The notes under the pieces: generated by a model
What the model was told of the DNA's origin: nothing
The model's database searches: none
What the model saw: only the letters and a program-made list of their open reading frames with translations
Origin: Sphingomonas caseinilytica
GTDB taxonomy: Bacteria > Pseudomonadota > Alphaproteobacteria > Sphingomonadales > Sphingomonadaceae
Assembly (NCBI RefSeq): GCF_023516455.1
Contig: NZ_JAMGBA010000001.1
Coordinates: 1 to 64,000 of the forward strand
DNA: 64,000 bases
Direction of reading: 5' to 3'
Made by a program: the position numbers and the translations under genes
In this document: in pieces, positions 36,124-43,917 of the stretch
How the letters are laid out: every line of letters begins with the position of its first letter
Position numbering within the stretch: the stretch's first letter is position 1

Positions 36124-36564
36124 ATGGCGCGTTCAATGTCTTCCTCACCCTTGCCGGGCGGCATCCGGGAAATTCCGCCGATGGCCGAGATGAACACCAC
36201 GCCCCTTATCGACGTGATGCTGGTGCTGCTCATCATGTTCATCATCACGGTGCCGATGCAGTCGCATCAGATCGAACAGCAACTGCCGCAGCGCGGCCCC
36301 ATCGTTAAGATCGAGCGGATAAAGAACGAGCTCGGCATGTCGCCCGCCGGCCAGCTTCGCTGGAACGGCGAGGCAATCAGCGACCGTGAATTGGCGAGCG
36401 CTTTGAGTGCGATTGCCGGCATGGACGAACAGCCCGAAGTCCACTTCCGGCCAGACGCCACGGCCAGGTATGAGCGGGTAGACCATGTCCTCGGCATTGC
36501 GGCGCAGAGCGGGGCGGACCGTTTCGGTTTCTCCGGCAACGAACAATATGGCGCCGTCTTCTGA
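36124..36564 (+). CDS. exbD: ExbD/TolR-family protein (third copy, separate unit)
   Basis: A 146-residue ExbD placed after the operon terminator, so it needs its own promoter. The N-terminus is longer (MARSMSSSPLPGGIREIPP), followed by NTTPLIDVMLVLLIMFIITV with the conserved Asp, and LRWNGEAISDRELASALSAI. It resembles the second copy most, suggesting duplication. Whether it works with the upstream ExbB or another motor cannot be told. Confidence 0.88.
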   Translation: MARSMSSSPLPGGIREIPPMAEMNTTPLIDVMLVLLIMFIITVPMQSHQIEQQLPQRGPIVKIERIKNELGMSPAGQLRWNGEAISDRELASALSAIAGMDEQPEVHFRPDATARYERVDHVLGIAAQSGADRFGFSGNEQYGAVF

Positions 36565-36613
36565 TCGTCGACGAGTAACTGGATTTCAACCGCTAGGCTG
36601 CTAGCAGCGCGGA

Positions 36614-37408
36614 ATGGATATTATCGCCGCGCACCAACAGGGGCTGATCGAGAAGCTGGCCGAGGAGGCGTCGGCGCTGGCCGGGCGGCCGAAGGATTTC
36701 GGGCAGCGCGCGGTCGTCCTCCATCACCTATACGATCATTCGCGTGGGGCACATCATTGGGCGCTCGCCGAGGCCCGGCGCAATCTCGCCATTGCCGAAG
36801 GACTGGTTCGGTTGCGGCGGCGGGTTGCGCGCTGGGGATGGCTGGCGGCGAGGCGCGAGCGGGCGCGGCTGGCGCTGGAGGGTCTGGCGGACGCGCTGGG
36901 CGAACAGTCGCGGGAGCGCTGTGCTGCGGCCTACACTGCCTATCGCTCGACCGGTGCACGGTCCTTGCGGGAGGAAGCGGAGCGCAACCTGCCGGGCGCG
37001 CTGCTCGACGCACTCACGACATGCCACGCCGCCCGGCGGTCAGGTGCTGTCATGGCGAGCGATGATGTGGGCGATTTGTTCGATGCCAGCCAGGCGTTCG
37101 TTGCGGGCGGCACAGCCTCCGAAGCGGTTGAGGCCGCGTGGCTTGCGCTGGACGCGACTGGACTGCGACGGGCCGCCCACCGGTTGTTGGGCGCCCGGGC
37201 GATGAGCCGTGCGCTGGACCGGGACCGGAGGCGCGGCTGGCCGAAAATCGAGGCCGCGCTTCGGCGCGATCCTGTGCTTCCGGCCAGCTTCAGGGCCAAC
37301 CCTGCGCAACATTTCTATGCGCTGCAGAATGTCGTGGCCGAGCGACGCCGCCAGCAGTGGCGGGAGGAATGCGACCGGGACGAGGATTCGTTCGAGCTTG
37401 CGGCCTGA
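36614..37408 (+). CDS. Hypothetical Arg/Ala-rich helical protein
   Basis: A 264-residue protein with no family I recognise. It is almost all helix, rich in Ala, Arg and Leu (LAEEASALAGRPKDFGQRAV, LHHLYDHSRGAHHWALAEARRN, later AAHRLLGARAMSRALDRDRR). There is no signal peptide or transmembrane helix. It follows the third exbD by 49 nt on the same strand and might be co-transcribed. Its stop is directly adjacent to the stop of the convergent dipZ gene. Confidence 0.6.
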   Translation: MDIIAAHQQGLIEKLAEEASALAGRPKDFGQRAVVLHHLYDHSRGAHHWALAEARRNLAIAEGLVRLRRRVARWGWLAARRERARLALEGLADALGEQSRERCAAAYTAYRSTGARSLREEAERNLPGALLDALTTCHAARRSGAVMASDDVGDLFDASQAFVAGGTASEAVEAAWLALDATGLRRAAHRLLGARAMSRALDRDRRRGWPKIEAALRRDPVLPASFRANPAQHFYALQNVVAERRRQQWREECDRDEDSFELAA

Positions 37409-39115
37409 TCAGCCGAAGGTGAAGGCGTAGGCTTCGGCCCCAGGGTCCAGGAATGTGATCGTGAACAGCCGCTCGCGACTGGGATCCTGCTGGCGGACCA
37501 GCTGGTAGAGACGCTGGCCGGTGATCTGACCGTTACCGGCCGCATCAATGTCCATCCCGCGATCGTTGCCGGGTGCCTTCCCGTCGATCAGGACTTGGAA
37601 TCTAATCGGGCGTCCGGATGCGCTTCCGAGAACCAAATGCAGGTCGCGCGCCCGGAACTCGTAGGCGATCTTTCCGCCTGGCTGAAGAAGTACCGATCGT
37701 TCCTCCTCGACGTTCCAGCGGCCTTCGAACCCCCAGAAATTGAGCTGGTAGAAGTCGGGCAGACGGTACCGATGTTCGCCGTCCCTTAGTCCTTCGGGAG
37801 AGGCGAAGTTGCGCGCCCGCCTGGTGCCGAGCCAGGTTTCGCGGCTCCGGATCGACGCGAAATCGGCGGCGGCGCTGGCACCCTTCAAGTCGACCTTCGC
37901 CTTGGCGGCAAGACGCATCGCGCCATTTTCCGCCAGCAGCGAGCGGATTGCCGCCTCGGTCTGGTCGGTGCTACCCTCACCGAAGTGATGATAGCGGATT
38001 CGGCCCTGGGCATCGGCGAGGTAATGCGCCGGCCAGTAGCGGTTATCGAAGGCGCGCCAGATGGCGAGATTGCTGTCGACCGCAACGGGGTAGCGGATGC
38101 CGAAGTCGGCAATGGCCTTGCGAACGTTGGCGGGATCTTTCTCGAACGCGAATTCTGGGGAGTGGACGCCGATCACCACCAGCCCGTCCTTGCGATATTG
38201 CTCGGCCCAGGCGCGGACATAGGGCACGGAACGGATGCAGTTGATGCAGCTGTAGGTCCAGAAGTCGATTAGTACGACCTTGCCCTTGAGCTGCTCGCGG
38301 GTCAGCGGCGGCGAGTTGAGCCAGGTGATTGCGCCGTCCAGTGGCGGAAGCACGCCTTCGACCGGCAGGGTGCCGCCGGTCCGGGTAGTCAGTTCCTCGC
38401 CCTCCATTCCCAGCGCGCGGGCAAGGCGATGTTCGAAGGCGAAAGTCTGTGCAGTGGAAAGCCGAGCAAGGACGCGCGTGTCGAGGCCGAGCGCGATGGT
38501 GCCGACGCCGATCAGGATCAAGACGCCCAATAGGCGCCGGACGCCTTCACCGGCCCCGATCGAACGCTTCATGGCCGCAAAGACCTTGCCGCCGACCAGC
38601 AGGGCGAGGGCGAGGCTTGTTGCCGCGCCCAGCGAATAAGCGAGCAGCAGCCCGGTCGTGGTCGAGCTGGTACCGGACAAGGCCGCGCCGGTCAGGATGA
38701 TGCCGAGGATCGGTCCGGCGCAGGGAGCCCAAAGAAGTCCGGTGGCGACGCCTAGGAGGAGCGAGCCGCCGATCCGGTCCTCGCTGCCCTTCGACGACAG
38801 CCGTTCCCCGAGCCCGACAAGTGGACGCATGGCGCGATCCGCGAGTGCCGGGAAGACGAGCAGCAATGCAAAGGCGGCCAGCAGCACGAGCGCGATCCAA
38901 CGGCCGACATTGTTTGCCGTGATCGCCAATTCGCCGCCTACTGCCGCCAAGGTCGCGACACCCGCGAAGGTCAGCGCCATGCCGGCGAGTAGCGGAAGGC
39001 CATTACGAAGGAACGGCCGATCGGCGCGCGCGAATACGAAGGGCAGCACCGGCAGGATGCAGGGGCTGAGGATGGTAAGGATGCCGCCTAGATAGGCGAG
39101 GAGGAACAGGAGCAT
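37409..39115 (-). CDS. dipZ: DipZ-type fusion: CcdA membrane domain, thioredoxin domain, C-terminal beta domain
   Basis: A 568-residue protein moving reducing power to the periplasm. Residues 1-215 form the CcdA/DsbD-like membrane domain with its redox cysteines in LSPCILPVLPF and LLWAPCAGPILG. Residues 265-400 are a thioredoxin/TlpA-like domain with active site SCINC (in FWTYSCINCIRSVPYV). The last 150 residues match the extra beta domain of mycobacterial DipZ (NFWGFEGRWNVEEE, GSASGRPIRFQVLIDGKAPG). It shares one base (TGATG) with the stop of msrB upstream, so the two are translationally coupled. Confidence 0.88.
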   Translation of the reverse strand: MLLFLLAYLGGILTILSPCILPVLPFVFARADRPFLRNGLPLLAGMALTFAGVATLAAVGGELAITANNVGRWIALVLLAAFALLLVFPALADRAMRPLVGLGERLSSKGSEDRIGGSLLLGVATGLLWAPCAGPILGIILTGAALSGTSSTTTGLLLAYSLGAATSLALALLVGGKVFAAMKRSIGAGEGVRRLLGVLILIGVGTIALGLDTRVLARLSTAQTFAFEHRLARALGMEGEELTTRTGGTLPVEGVLPPLDGAITWLNSPPLTREQLKGKVVLIDFWTYSCINCIRSVPYVRAWAEQYRKDGLVVIGVHSPEFAFEKDPANVRKAIADFGIRYPVAVDSNLAIWRAFDNRYWPAHYLADAQGRIRYHHFGEGSTDQTEAAIRSLLAENGAMRLAAKAKVDLKGASAAADFASIRSRETWLGTRRARNFASPEGLRDGEHRYRLPDFYQLNFWGFEGRWNVEEERSVLLQPGGKIAYEFRARDLHLVLGSASGRPIRFQVLIDGKAPGNDRGMDIDAAGNGQITGQRLYQLVRQQDPSRERLFTITFLDPGAEAYAFTFG

Positions 39116-39603
39116 CAGGCCGGTTTAAATGTGAGCGACAGGCCGTTGATGCAATGCCGCTTGCGGGTCGGCGGAGGGCCGTCGTCGAACACATGGCCGA
39201 GATGGCCTCCACAGCGGCGGCAATGCTCCTCCGTGCGGTCCATGCCGAGCGTTCGATCGCGCTTATAGGCCACGGCCTTGGCAAGGGTCCGGGTAAAGCT
39301 GGGCCAGCCGGTTCCGCTGTCATACTTCGCGGCGGAGCTGAATACCGGCAGGTCGCAGCCTGCGCAGGCATATACGCCCTTGCGCTTCTCCTTGAGCAGC
39401 GGGCTGGTGAAGGGGCGTTCCGTGGCGGCCTCGCGCAGGACCTGGAAACGGGCAGAGCCCAGCTTCTGGCGCCACACGGCCTCGCTGTGCTGGACTTCGA
39501 AACTCGCCTCGGCGCGGCCGCTGGTAAGGATCGCGATGCCGGCGAGAGCGGTGCCGGAAGCCAAACCCAGAAAGGCGCGTCGGTTGCAGGCGGTAAGCGG
39601 CAT
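39115..39603 (-). CDS. msrB: Exported methionine-R-sulfoxide reductase B
   Basis: A 162-residue MsrB with a twin-arginine-like signal (CNRRAFLGLASGTALAG, cleavage near AEA). The catalytic domain carries the zinc pairs CAGC and CRRC, GTGWPSFTR, and the active Cys in RHCINGLSL. The resolving Cys is uncertain. It would repair oxidised methionines in periplasmic proteins. Immediately downstream is dipZ, coupled by TGATG, which offers an obvious electron donor. ATG 39603 fits the Tat signal; the open frame to 39627 adds 8 residues. Confidence 0.9.
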   Translation of the reverse strand: MPLTACNRRAFLGLASGTALAGIAILTSGRAEASFEVQHSEAVWRQKLGSARFQVLREAATERPFTSPLLKEKRKGVYACAGCDLPVFSSAAKYDSGTGWPSFTRTLAKAVAYKRDRTLGMDRTEEHCRRCGGHLGHVFDDGPPPTRKRHCINGLSLTFKPA

Positions 39604-39724
39604 TTCGAACCGGCTATAGCATGCCAAGATGAACGGTACTTGCAGCTGTTTTATGAAGTTCGAAATGGGGATGCTTCGCCAAATGCGCTAAATGAGATGA
39701 ATCCGATGTCCGTTGGAGACGCCT

Positions 39725-40150
39725 ATGGCAGAGACGAAGACCAAGCCGACCGACGTAAGCGTCGACGCCTTTCTCGAGGCGGTAGCGCATCCCGGTCGCC
39801 GTGCCGACGGCCATGGACTTCGTTCGATGATGGAGCGCGTCACCGGCGAGCCGGCGGTGATGTGGGGGCCGTCGATCGTCGGCTTCGGCTTTTCCCATTA
39901 TCGCTATGCCAGCGGACATGAGGGCGACATGTGCCGGGTAGGCTATTCGCCGCGTTCGGCCAATCTGGTCCTCTATACCGGCGGCTTTCCCGAATATGAC
40001 GCGCTTCTGTCCAAGCTCGGCAAGCACAAGCGATCCAAGGCGTGCCTCTACATCAACAGGCTGGCCGACGTAGATCTCTCCGTGCTGGAGGAGATCATAC
40101 GTCGGACCTATGAGGCGACACCCGATGTGAGCGACGGCCCAGTCTGTTGA
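39725..40150 (+). CDS. DUF1801 domain protein
   Basis: A 141-residue protein of the DUF1801 (YdhG-like) family: VDAFLEAVAHPGRRADGHGL, RVTGEPAVMWGPSIVGFGF, YTGGFPEYDALLSKLGKHKRSKACLYI, and RLADVDLSVLEEIIRR. No function is established. ATG 39725 follows GGAG by 6 nt; the TTG at 39713 is ignored. It is divergent from msrB and convergent with the TerC gene. Confidence 0.88.
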   Translation: MAETKTKPTDVSVDAFLEAVAHPGRRADGHGLRSMMERVTGEPAVMWGPSIVGFGFSHYRYASGHEGDMCRVGYSPRSANLVLYTGGFPEYDALLSKLGKHKRSKACLYINRLADVDLSVLEEIIRRTYEATPDVSDGPVC

Positions 40151-40163
40151 GGTTCTTGCCCCT

Positions 40164-40973
40164 CTAGAGGCCGTCGCCCTCAGCCGCCGGTGTTTGCGCC
40201 AACGCCCGCTCGCGGCGGCGGCGCGACCAGATGTTGAGCGCCTCGACCCCTGCCGAGAATGCCATCGCGGTATAGATATAGCCCTTCGGGACATGGACGC
40301 CGAAACCGTCGGCGATCAGCACGGCGCCGATCATCAGCAGGAAGCCCAGGGCCAGCATCACCACGGTGGGATTGCGATGGATGAAGCCGGCCAGCGGATC
40401 GGCCGCGAGCAGCATCACGATGACCGCCGTGATGACGGCAATGACCATCACTACCAGATGTTCGGTCATGCCGACGGCGGTCAGGATGGAGTCGATCGAG
40501 AAAACGAGGTCGAGCAACAGGATCTGGCCGATGATCGCGCCGAACCCGATCGTGACCTTGGCGGTGTCGAAGATGTCGTCGCTCGGCCGGGGATCCACAT
40601 TGTGGTGGATTTCCTTGGTCGCCTTCCACAGGAGGAACAGGCCGCCCGCGATCAGGATCAGGTCCCGCCAGGAGAAGTTGGTTTCAAAGTTGGGCTCGCC
40701 GTTCGCGCCGATCGGGCCGGTAATTCCGAAATCGACTACCGTAGCCGTCAGCCCGACAAGCCAGGCGATGGTGGAAAGAAGCGCAAGCCGCATGACCAGC
40801 GCCAGGCCGATGCCCAGCCGGCGAGCCTTTTGCCGCTGCGATTCCGGTAGTTTGTTGGACAGGATCGAAATGAAGATGAGATTGTCGATCCCAAGCACCA
40901 CTTCCATGACCATCAAGGTCGCGAGCGCCGCCCAGACGGCGGGCTCGCTGAACAGGGTTATCAGGGCTTCCAT
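40164..40973 (-). CDS. TerC-family integral membrane protein
   Basis: A 269-residue membrane protein of the TerC/Alx family, many members of which export Mn2+ or act in metal homeostasis and membrane stress. About eight helices are visible. The conserved acidic residues in membrane segments are present: [16 protein letters not shown] (E and D near the start) and [18 protein letters not shown]. The C-terminus is soluble and charged. An 8-bp palindromic hairpin lies in its leader (41051-41070). Confidence 0.9.
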   Translation of the reverse strand: MEALITLFSEPAVWAALATLMVMEVVLGIDNLIFISILSNKLPESQRQKARRLGIGLALVMRLALLSTIAWLVGLTATVVDFGITGPIGANGEPNFETNFSWRDLILIAGGLFLLWKATKEIHHNVDPRPSDDIFDTAKVTIGFGAIIGQILLLDLVFSIDSILTAVGMTEHLVVMVIAVITAVIVMLLAADPLAGFIHRNPTVVMLALGFLLMIGAVLIADGFGVHVPKGYIYTAMAFSAGVEALNIWSRRRRERALAQTPAAEGDGL

Positions 40974-41050
40974 GAAATATTCTCCGCTCCGGCACTCGAT
41001 GTTGAGTTGATCGAATTGGCCGGATGCAGAGGGAGGAGGCTTGTGAACTG

Positions 41051-41070
41051 CATCGAGCTAACTCGATGCG
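41051..41070 (-). promoter_or_regulatory. Perfect 8-bp hairpin in the terC leader
   Basis: GCATCGAG (41051-41058) and CTCGATGC (41063-41070) around a 4-nt loop, 78 nt upstream of the TerC start. It could be an RNA hairpin or an operator. It does not fit the yybP-ykoY Mn riboswitch. The rest of 40974-41211 shows nothing further. Confidence 0.35.
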
Positions 41071-41211
41071 GTCCGACATCACGATCGTCTGGAAGACGGC
41101 CGCCAGAGGGGCCCGGTCCCGCCCGACGTTCCTAGGGGATCGATCCCGGCGGTTCAATATGGTTGGGCGGTAACGCGCGACAGCATGGCCCAGAGTAGCT
41201 AATATGCGGGC

Positions 41212-41478
41212 ATGAACTTCGATCAGCTGCTGAACCAATATTTCGGGACCTCGGATTTGTCGCAGGCTTCCCCGGCGGTGCAGGAGGCCGGCATCGACCG
41301 GCTTCGCGTCGATTTGGGCCTTGCGACGGACCGGGCGCAGCGGTTTGCGCTATGGTCGCTGCTGTACATGTTGGGACAAGCGCCCGACCTTGATGTCGCA
41401 TTCAAGGAAGAGGCCGATCGGGAGGCGGCGCGCAACCTGATGGACCTGCTGGCGGCGTCCGGAGAGGATCGAGGTTAG
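41212..41478 (+). CDS. Small hypothetical helical protein
   Basis: An 88-residue soluble protein (MNFDQLLNQYFGTSDLSQAS, GIDRLRVDLGLATDRAQRFALWSLLYMLG, FKEEADREAARNLMDLLAAS). It is acidic and mostly helical. The regular composition and clean start support a real gene; no family was recognised. Its stop overlaps the stop of the convergent zinc-ribbon-like gene. Confidence 0.65.
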   Translation: MNFDQLLNQYFGTSDLSQASPAVQEAGIDRLRVDLGLATDRAQRFALWSLLYMLGQAPDLDVAFKEEADREAARNLMDLLAASGEDRG

Positions 41479-41651
41479 GTTTGCGGGCGAGGGATGCGCT
41501 TGCCCTTTGTCCGGCTGGTCAGGTGGAAACAGTTGCAGCGGTCGCATCGGTAGGTCCGAAGGTCGAGGCCCGACTGTTTCGCCGCGGCGAGCGCTTCCTC
41601 GGCCGAACGGTAGCGGGACTTCCTCGCACAGACGCTCAAGCGGGTTCGCAT
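41475..41651 (-). CDS. 58-residue zinc-ribbon-like protein
   Basis: ATG 41651 to TAA 41475 encodes 58 residues. The pattern is C8-x28-C37-x2-C40-x3-His44 or nearby (SVCARKSRYRSAEEALAAAK, then YRCDRCNCFHLTSRTKGK). Paired cysteines with a nearby His and a basic tail suggest zinc binding and nucleic-acid contact. The CxxK-RYRS...YRC-RC..FHLTS layout recurs in alphaproteobacterial small proteins as I recall them. A longer open frame in another register overlaps it and looks like the shadow. It ends inside the last codons of the convergent 88-residue gene. Confidence 0.65.
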   Translation of the reverse strand: MRTRLSVCARKSRYRSAEEALAAAKQSGLDLRTYRCDRCNCFHLTSRTKGKRIPRPQT

Positions 41652-41738
41652 TGGAGTTCATAGCTCACCATGCAGCCCAATGCGCAACTGGAAGCAGCCA
41701 AATGAGATTTCTTGATAGTCGAATTCGCATGCCCCTGC

Positions 41739-41769
41739 TTCGTCATTCCCGCGAAAGCGGGAACCCAGA
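41739..41769 (+). repeat. Left 31-nt inverted repeat (REP-like family C)
   Basis: Head TTCGTCA, hairpin TTCCCGC GAAA GCGGGAA (41746-41763, GNRA tetraloop), tail CCCAGA. Identical, in inverse, to 42091-42121. Confidence 0.9.
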
Positions 41770-41773
41770 TGCA

Positions 41774-42085
41774 ATGCCGAACGACTTTTCGCCAACTGTC
41801 TATCTACTCGCTTCAAAGCGGAACGGGACGCTCTACACGGGAGTAACGTCTGACCTGATTGCTCGCCTCTATCACCATCGAAACGGAACGTTTGACGGTT
41901 TCACCAAACAATATGCTGTGAAATCGTTGGTGTGGTTTGAGCAGCATGCGACCATGGAATCCGCGATCTTGAGAGAGAAGCGCATCAAGAAGTGGAACCG
42001 TCGATGGAAGCTCGGACTGATCGAACAAAGCAATCCGGATTGGCTCGACCTTGCGGAGGACCTCGGATTGCCGCCTCTCGCCTAA
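41774..42085 (+). CDS. Small GIY-YIG domain endonuclease
   Basis: A 103-residue single-domain nuclease of the UvrC/YhbQ-like GIY-YIG superfamily. VYLLASKRNGTLYTGVTSDL holds the GIY..YIG-like tyrosines and glycine. The catalytic Arg is in ARLYHHR and the metal-binding Glu in ESAILREKRIKKWNRRWK. All expected active-site positions appear filled. ATG 41774 is the only start outside the flanking repeat; the open frame upstream reads through the repeat. The gene is enclosed by perfect inverted repeats. A function in repeat spread or in DNA repair cannot be told from sequence. Confidence 0.85.
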   Translation: MPNDFSPTVYLLASKRNGTLYTGVTSDLIARLYHHRNGTFDGFTKQYAVKSLVWFEQHATMESAILREKRIKKWNRRWKLGLIEQSNPDWLDLAEDLGLPPLA

Positions 42086-42090
42086 TCATT

Positions 42091-42121
42091 TCTGGGTTCC
42101 CGCTTTCGCGGGAATGACGAA
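42091..42121 (-). repeat. Right 31-nt inverted repeat (REP-like family C)
   Basis: Exact inverse of 41739-41769: TCTGGG tail, TTCCCGC TTTC GCGGGAA hairpin, TGACGAA head. It lies 5 nt after the GIY-YIG stop and 19 nt before the stop of the convergent transporter gene. Confidence 0.9.
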
Positions 42122-42140
42122 ATTGGGGTGTGGCAGGCAA

Positions 42141-43754
42141 CTAATCCGTCAGGCGGCGGCGGAAGGTTTCGGGGAGGAATAGCAGGCCGACGATCACCGT
42201 CATCAGCGCAACGACGATCGGGTACCAAAGGCCGTAGTAGATGTCCCCGGTCGCAGCGACCATGGCGAAGGCGACAGTCGGCAGGAATCCGCCGAACCAG
42301 CCGTTGCCGACATGGTAGGGCAGCGACATTGACGTGTAGCGGATGCGGGTCGGGAACAGTTCGACCAACAGCGCCGCGATCGGCCCGTAGACCATGGTTA
42401 CATAGAGGGCGAGGATGAACAGGATGGCGACGACCATCGGCTTGTTGATCGCCGCCGGATCCGCCTTGGCTGGATAGCCCGCTTCAGCGACCGCTTCGCC
42501 AAGGCGTTTGCCATAGGTGGAGAGGTCGCCGACCTCCAATTGTCGGCTGCCGACCGTGACTTCGCCCGTGCCGCCGGGCTCACTGGAGTAAGGGACACCG
42601 GCCTTGGCCAGCGTGGACTTGGCAACGTCGCATCCGGTCTTGTCGAACTTGGTCCGGCCGATGGGGTCGAATTGCACCGAGCAGGTCGCCGGATCGGCAT
42701 GGACGATGACCGGGGCATTGGCCTGCGCGTGTGCAAGCGCTGGATTGGCGGCGCTGGTTAGCGCCCCGAACAGCGGGAAATAGGTGAGGGCGGCCAGCGC
42801 GCATCCGGCCAGGATGATCTTCTTCCGGCCGATCCGGTCCGACAGCCAGCCGAAGAGGATGAAGAAGGGCGTGGCGAGGGCCAGCGCGATGGCGATCAAG
42901 ATGTTGGCGGTCGCGCCGTCGACCTTCAGTGTCTTTTCAAGGAAGAAGAGCGCGTAGAATTGGCCCGCGTACCAGATGACCGCCTGGCCCGCGACCGCAC
43001 CGACCAGCGCGATCAGCACCAGCTTCAGGTTCGGCCAGCGCGCGAACGCCTCGGTCAGCGGCGCCTTCGAGCCTTCGCCGGCGTCCTTCATCTCCCGGAA
43101 GACGGGGCTCTCTTCGAGCTGCAGCCGGATCCAGAGCGACAGACCGAGCAGCAGGATTGAGATGAGGAAGGGAATTCGCCATCCCCAAGCTGCGAATTCC
43201 GCCTCGCCAAGCGCGGTCCTGATGCCGATCACCACCAGCAAGGCAGCGAACAGGCCAAGCGTCGCGGTTGTCTGGATGAAGCTTGTGTAGAGGCCGCGCC
43301 GGCCTTCGGGCGCATGTTCGGCGACATAGGTGGCCGCGCCGCCATATTCACCGCCCAGCGCCAGCCCCTGGAGCAGCCTCAGCGCGACAAGCAATATCGG
43401 CGCCGCGACCCCGATCGACGCGTAGCTGGGAAGCAGTCCGACGAGAAAGGTCGACAGGCCCATGATGCCCATGGTGACGAGGAAGGTATTCTTGCGGCCG
43501 ACCAGGTCGCCAATCCTGCCGAACAATATCGCGCCGAACGGCCGAACCGCGAAGCCCGCGGCAAAGGCAGCGAGGGCCAGGATGAAGGCGGTGGTGTCGT
43601 TGACGCCCGAAAAGAATTGCGCCGAGATTATCGTCGCCAAGAGGCCGTAGAGGTAGAAATCATACCATTCGAAAATGGTGCCGAGGGAGGAGGCGCCGAT
43701 GACGAATGCGGGCGATTGCCTGGTACGCGCTTCACCTGCTTCGACTGTCGCCAT
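42141..43754 (-). CDS. MHS-family MFS transporter with large extracytoplasmic insert
   Basis: A 537-residue metabolite:H+ symporter-type MFS protein. Marks include ASSLGTIFEWYDFYLYG, the loop 2-3 motif FGRIGDLVGRKNTF, RLLQGLALGGEYGGAATYVAE and FGWLSDRIGRKK. Typical members have about 430-450 residues. Here about 95 extra residues (roughly 345-440) lie between late helices, with two cysteines (PATCSVQF and KTGCDVA), probably a periplasmic domain. The substrate is unknown; relatives carry organic acids or betaines. Confidence 0.85.
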   Translation of the reverse strand: MATVEAGEARTRQSPAFVIGASSLGTIFEWYDFYLYGLLATIISAQFFSGVNDTTAFILALAAFAAGFAVRPFGAILFGRIGDLVGRKNTFLVTMGIMGLSTFLVGLLPSYASIGVAAPILLVALRLLQGLALGGEYGGAATYVAEHAPEGRRGLYTSFIQTTATLGLFAALLVVIGIRTALGEAEFAAWGWRIPFLISILLLGLSLWIRLQLEESPVFREMKDAGEGSKAPLTEAFARWPNLKLVLIALVGAVAGQAVIWYAGQFYALFFLEKTLKVDGATANILIAIALALATPFFILFGWLSDRIGRKKIILAGCALAALTYFPLFGALTSAANPALAHAQANAPVIVHADPATCSVQFDPIGRTKFDKTGCDVAKSTLAKAGVPYSSEPGGTGEVTVGSRQLEVGDLSTYGKRLGEAVAEAGYPAKADPAAINKPMVVAILFILALYVTMVYGPIAALLVELFPTRIRYTSMSLPYHVGNGWFGGFLPTVAFAMVAATGDIYYGLWYPIVVALMTVIVGLLFLPETFRRRLTD

Positions 43755-43917
43755 CCACCATGCTCCCCTCGCCTTTGCGATGGGTGCCGTGCCGAATTGA
43801 GATGTGCAAGTCTGCCAGATCTTGAAAATAGCTCAGCCCTGGATCGCCAATGGTGGCGTCGCGGCCGGCATTGGGTCATCATGCGCGCTATTGGGACGCA
43901 ATGGGTGGACGTGGACC

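Larger units (their letters stand above)
41739..42121. mobile_element. Putative repeat-bounded unit carrying a GIY-YIG endonuclease
   Basis: A 383-bp unit with perfect 31-nt inverted ends (41739-41769 and 42091-42121). The gene inside starts 4 nt after the left end and stops 5 nt before the right end. Each end is itself a REP-like hairpin of family C. The layout recalls RAYT transposase genes flanked by REP pairs, with a GIY-YIG nuclease in place of the tyrosine transposase. No target-site duplication is evident. Mobility is inference. Confidence 0.5.

Noticed and set aside
40974-41211. yybP-ykoY manganese riboswitch before terC
   Set aside because: I looked for the conserved core and closing motif on the minus strand; neither is present. 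Only an unrelated 8-bp hairpin was found.
41350-41661. 103-residue open frame opposite the 88-residue gene
   Set aside because: It overlaps two better-supported genes and its composition (Pro, Arg, Gly) looks like a shadow; the 58-residue frame is preferred.
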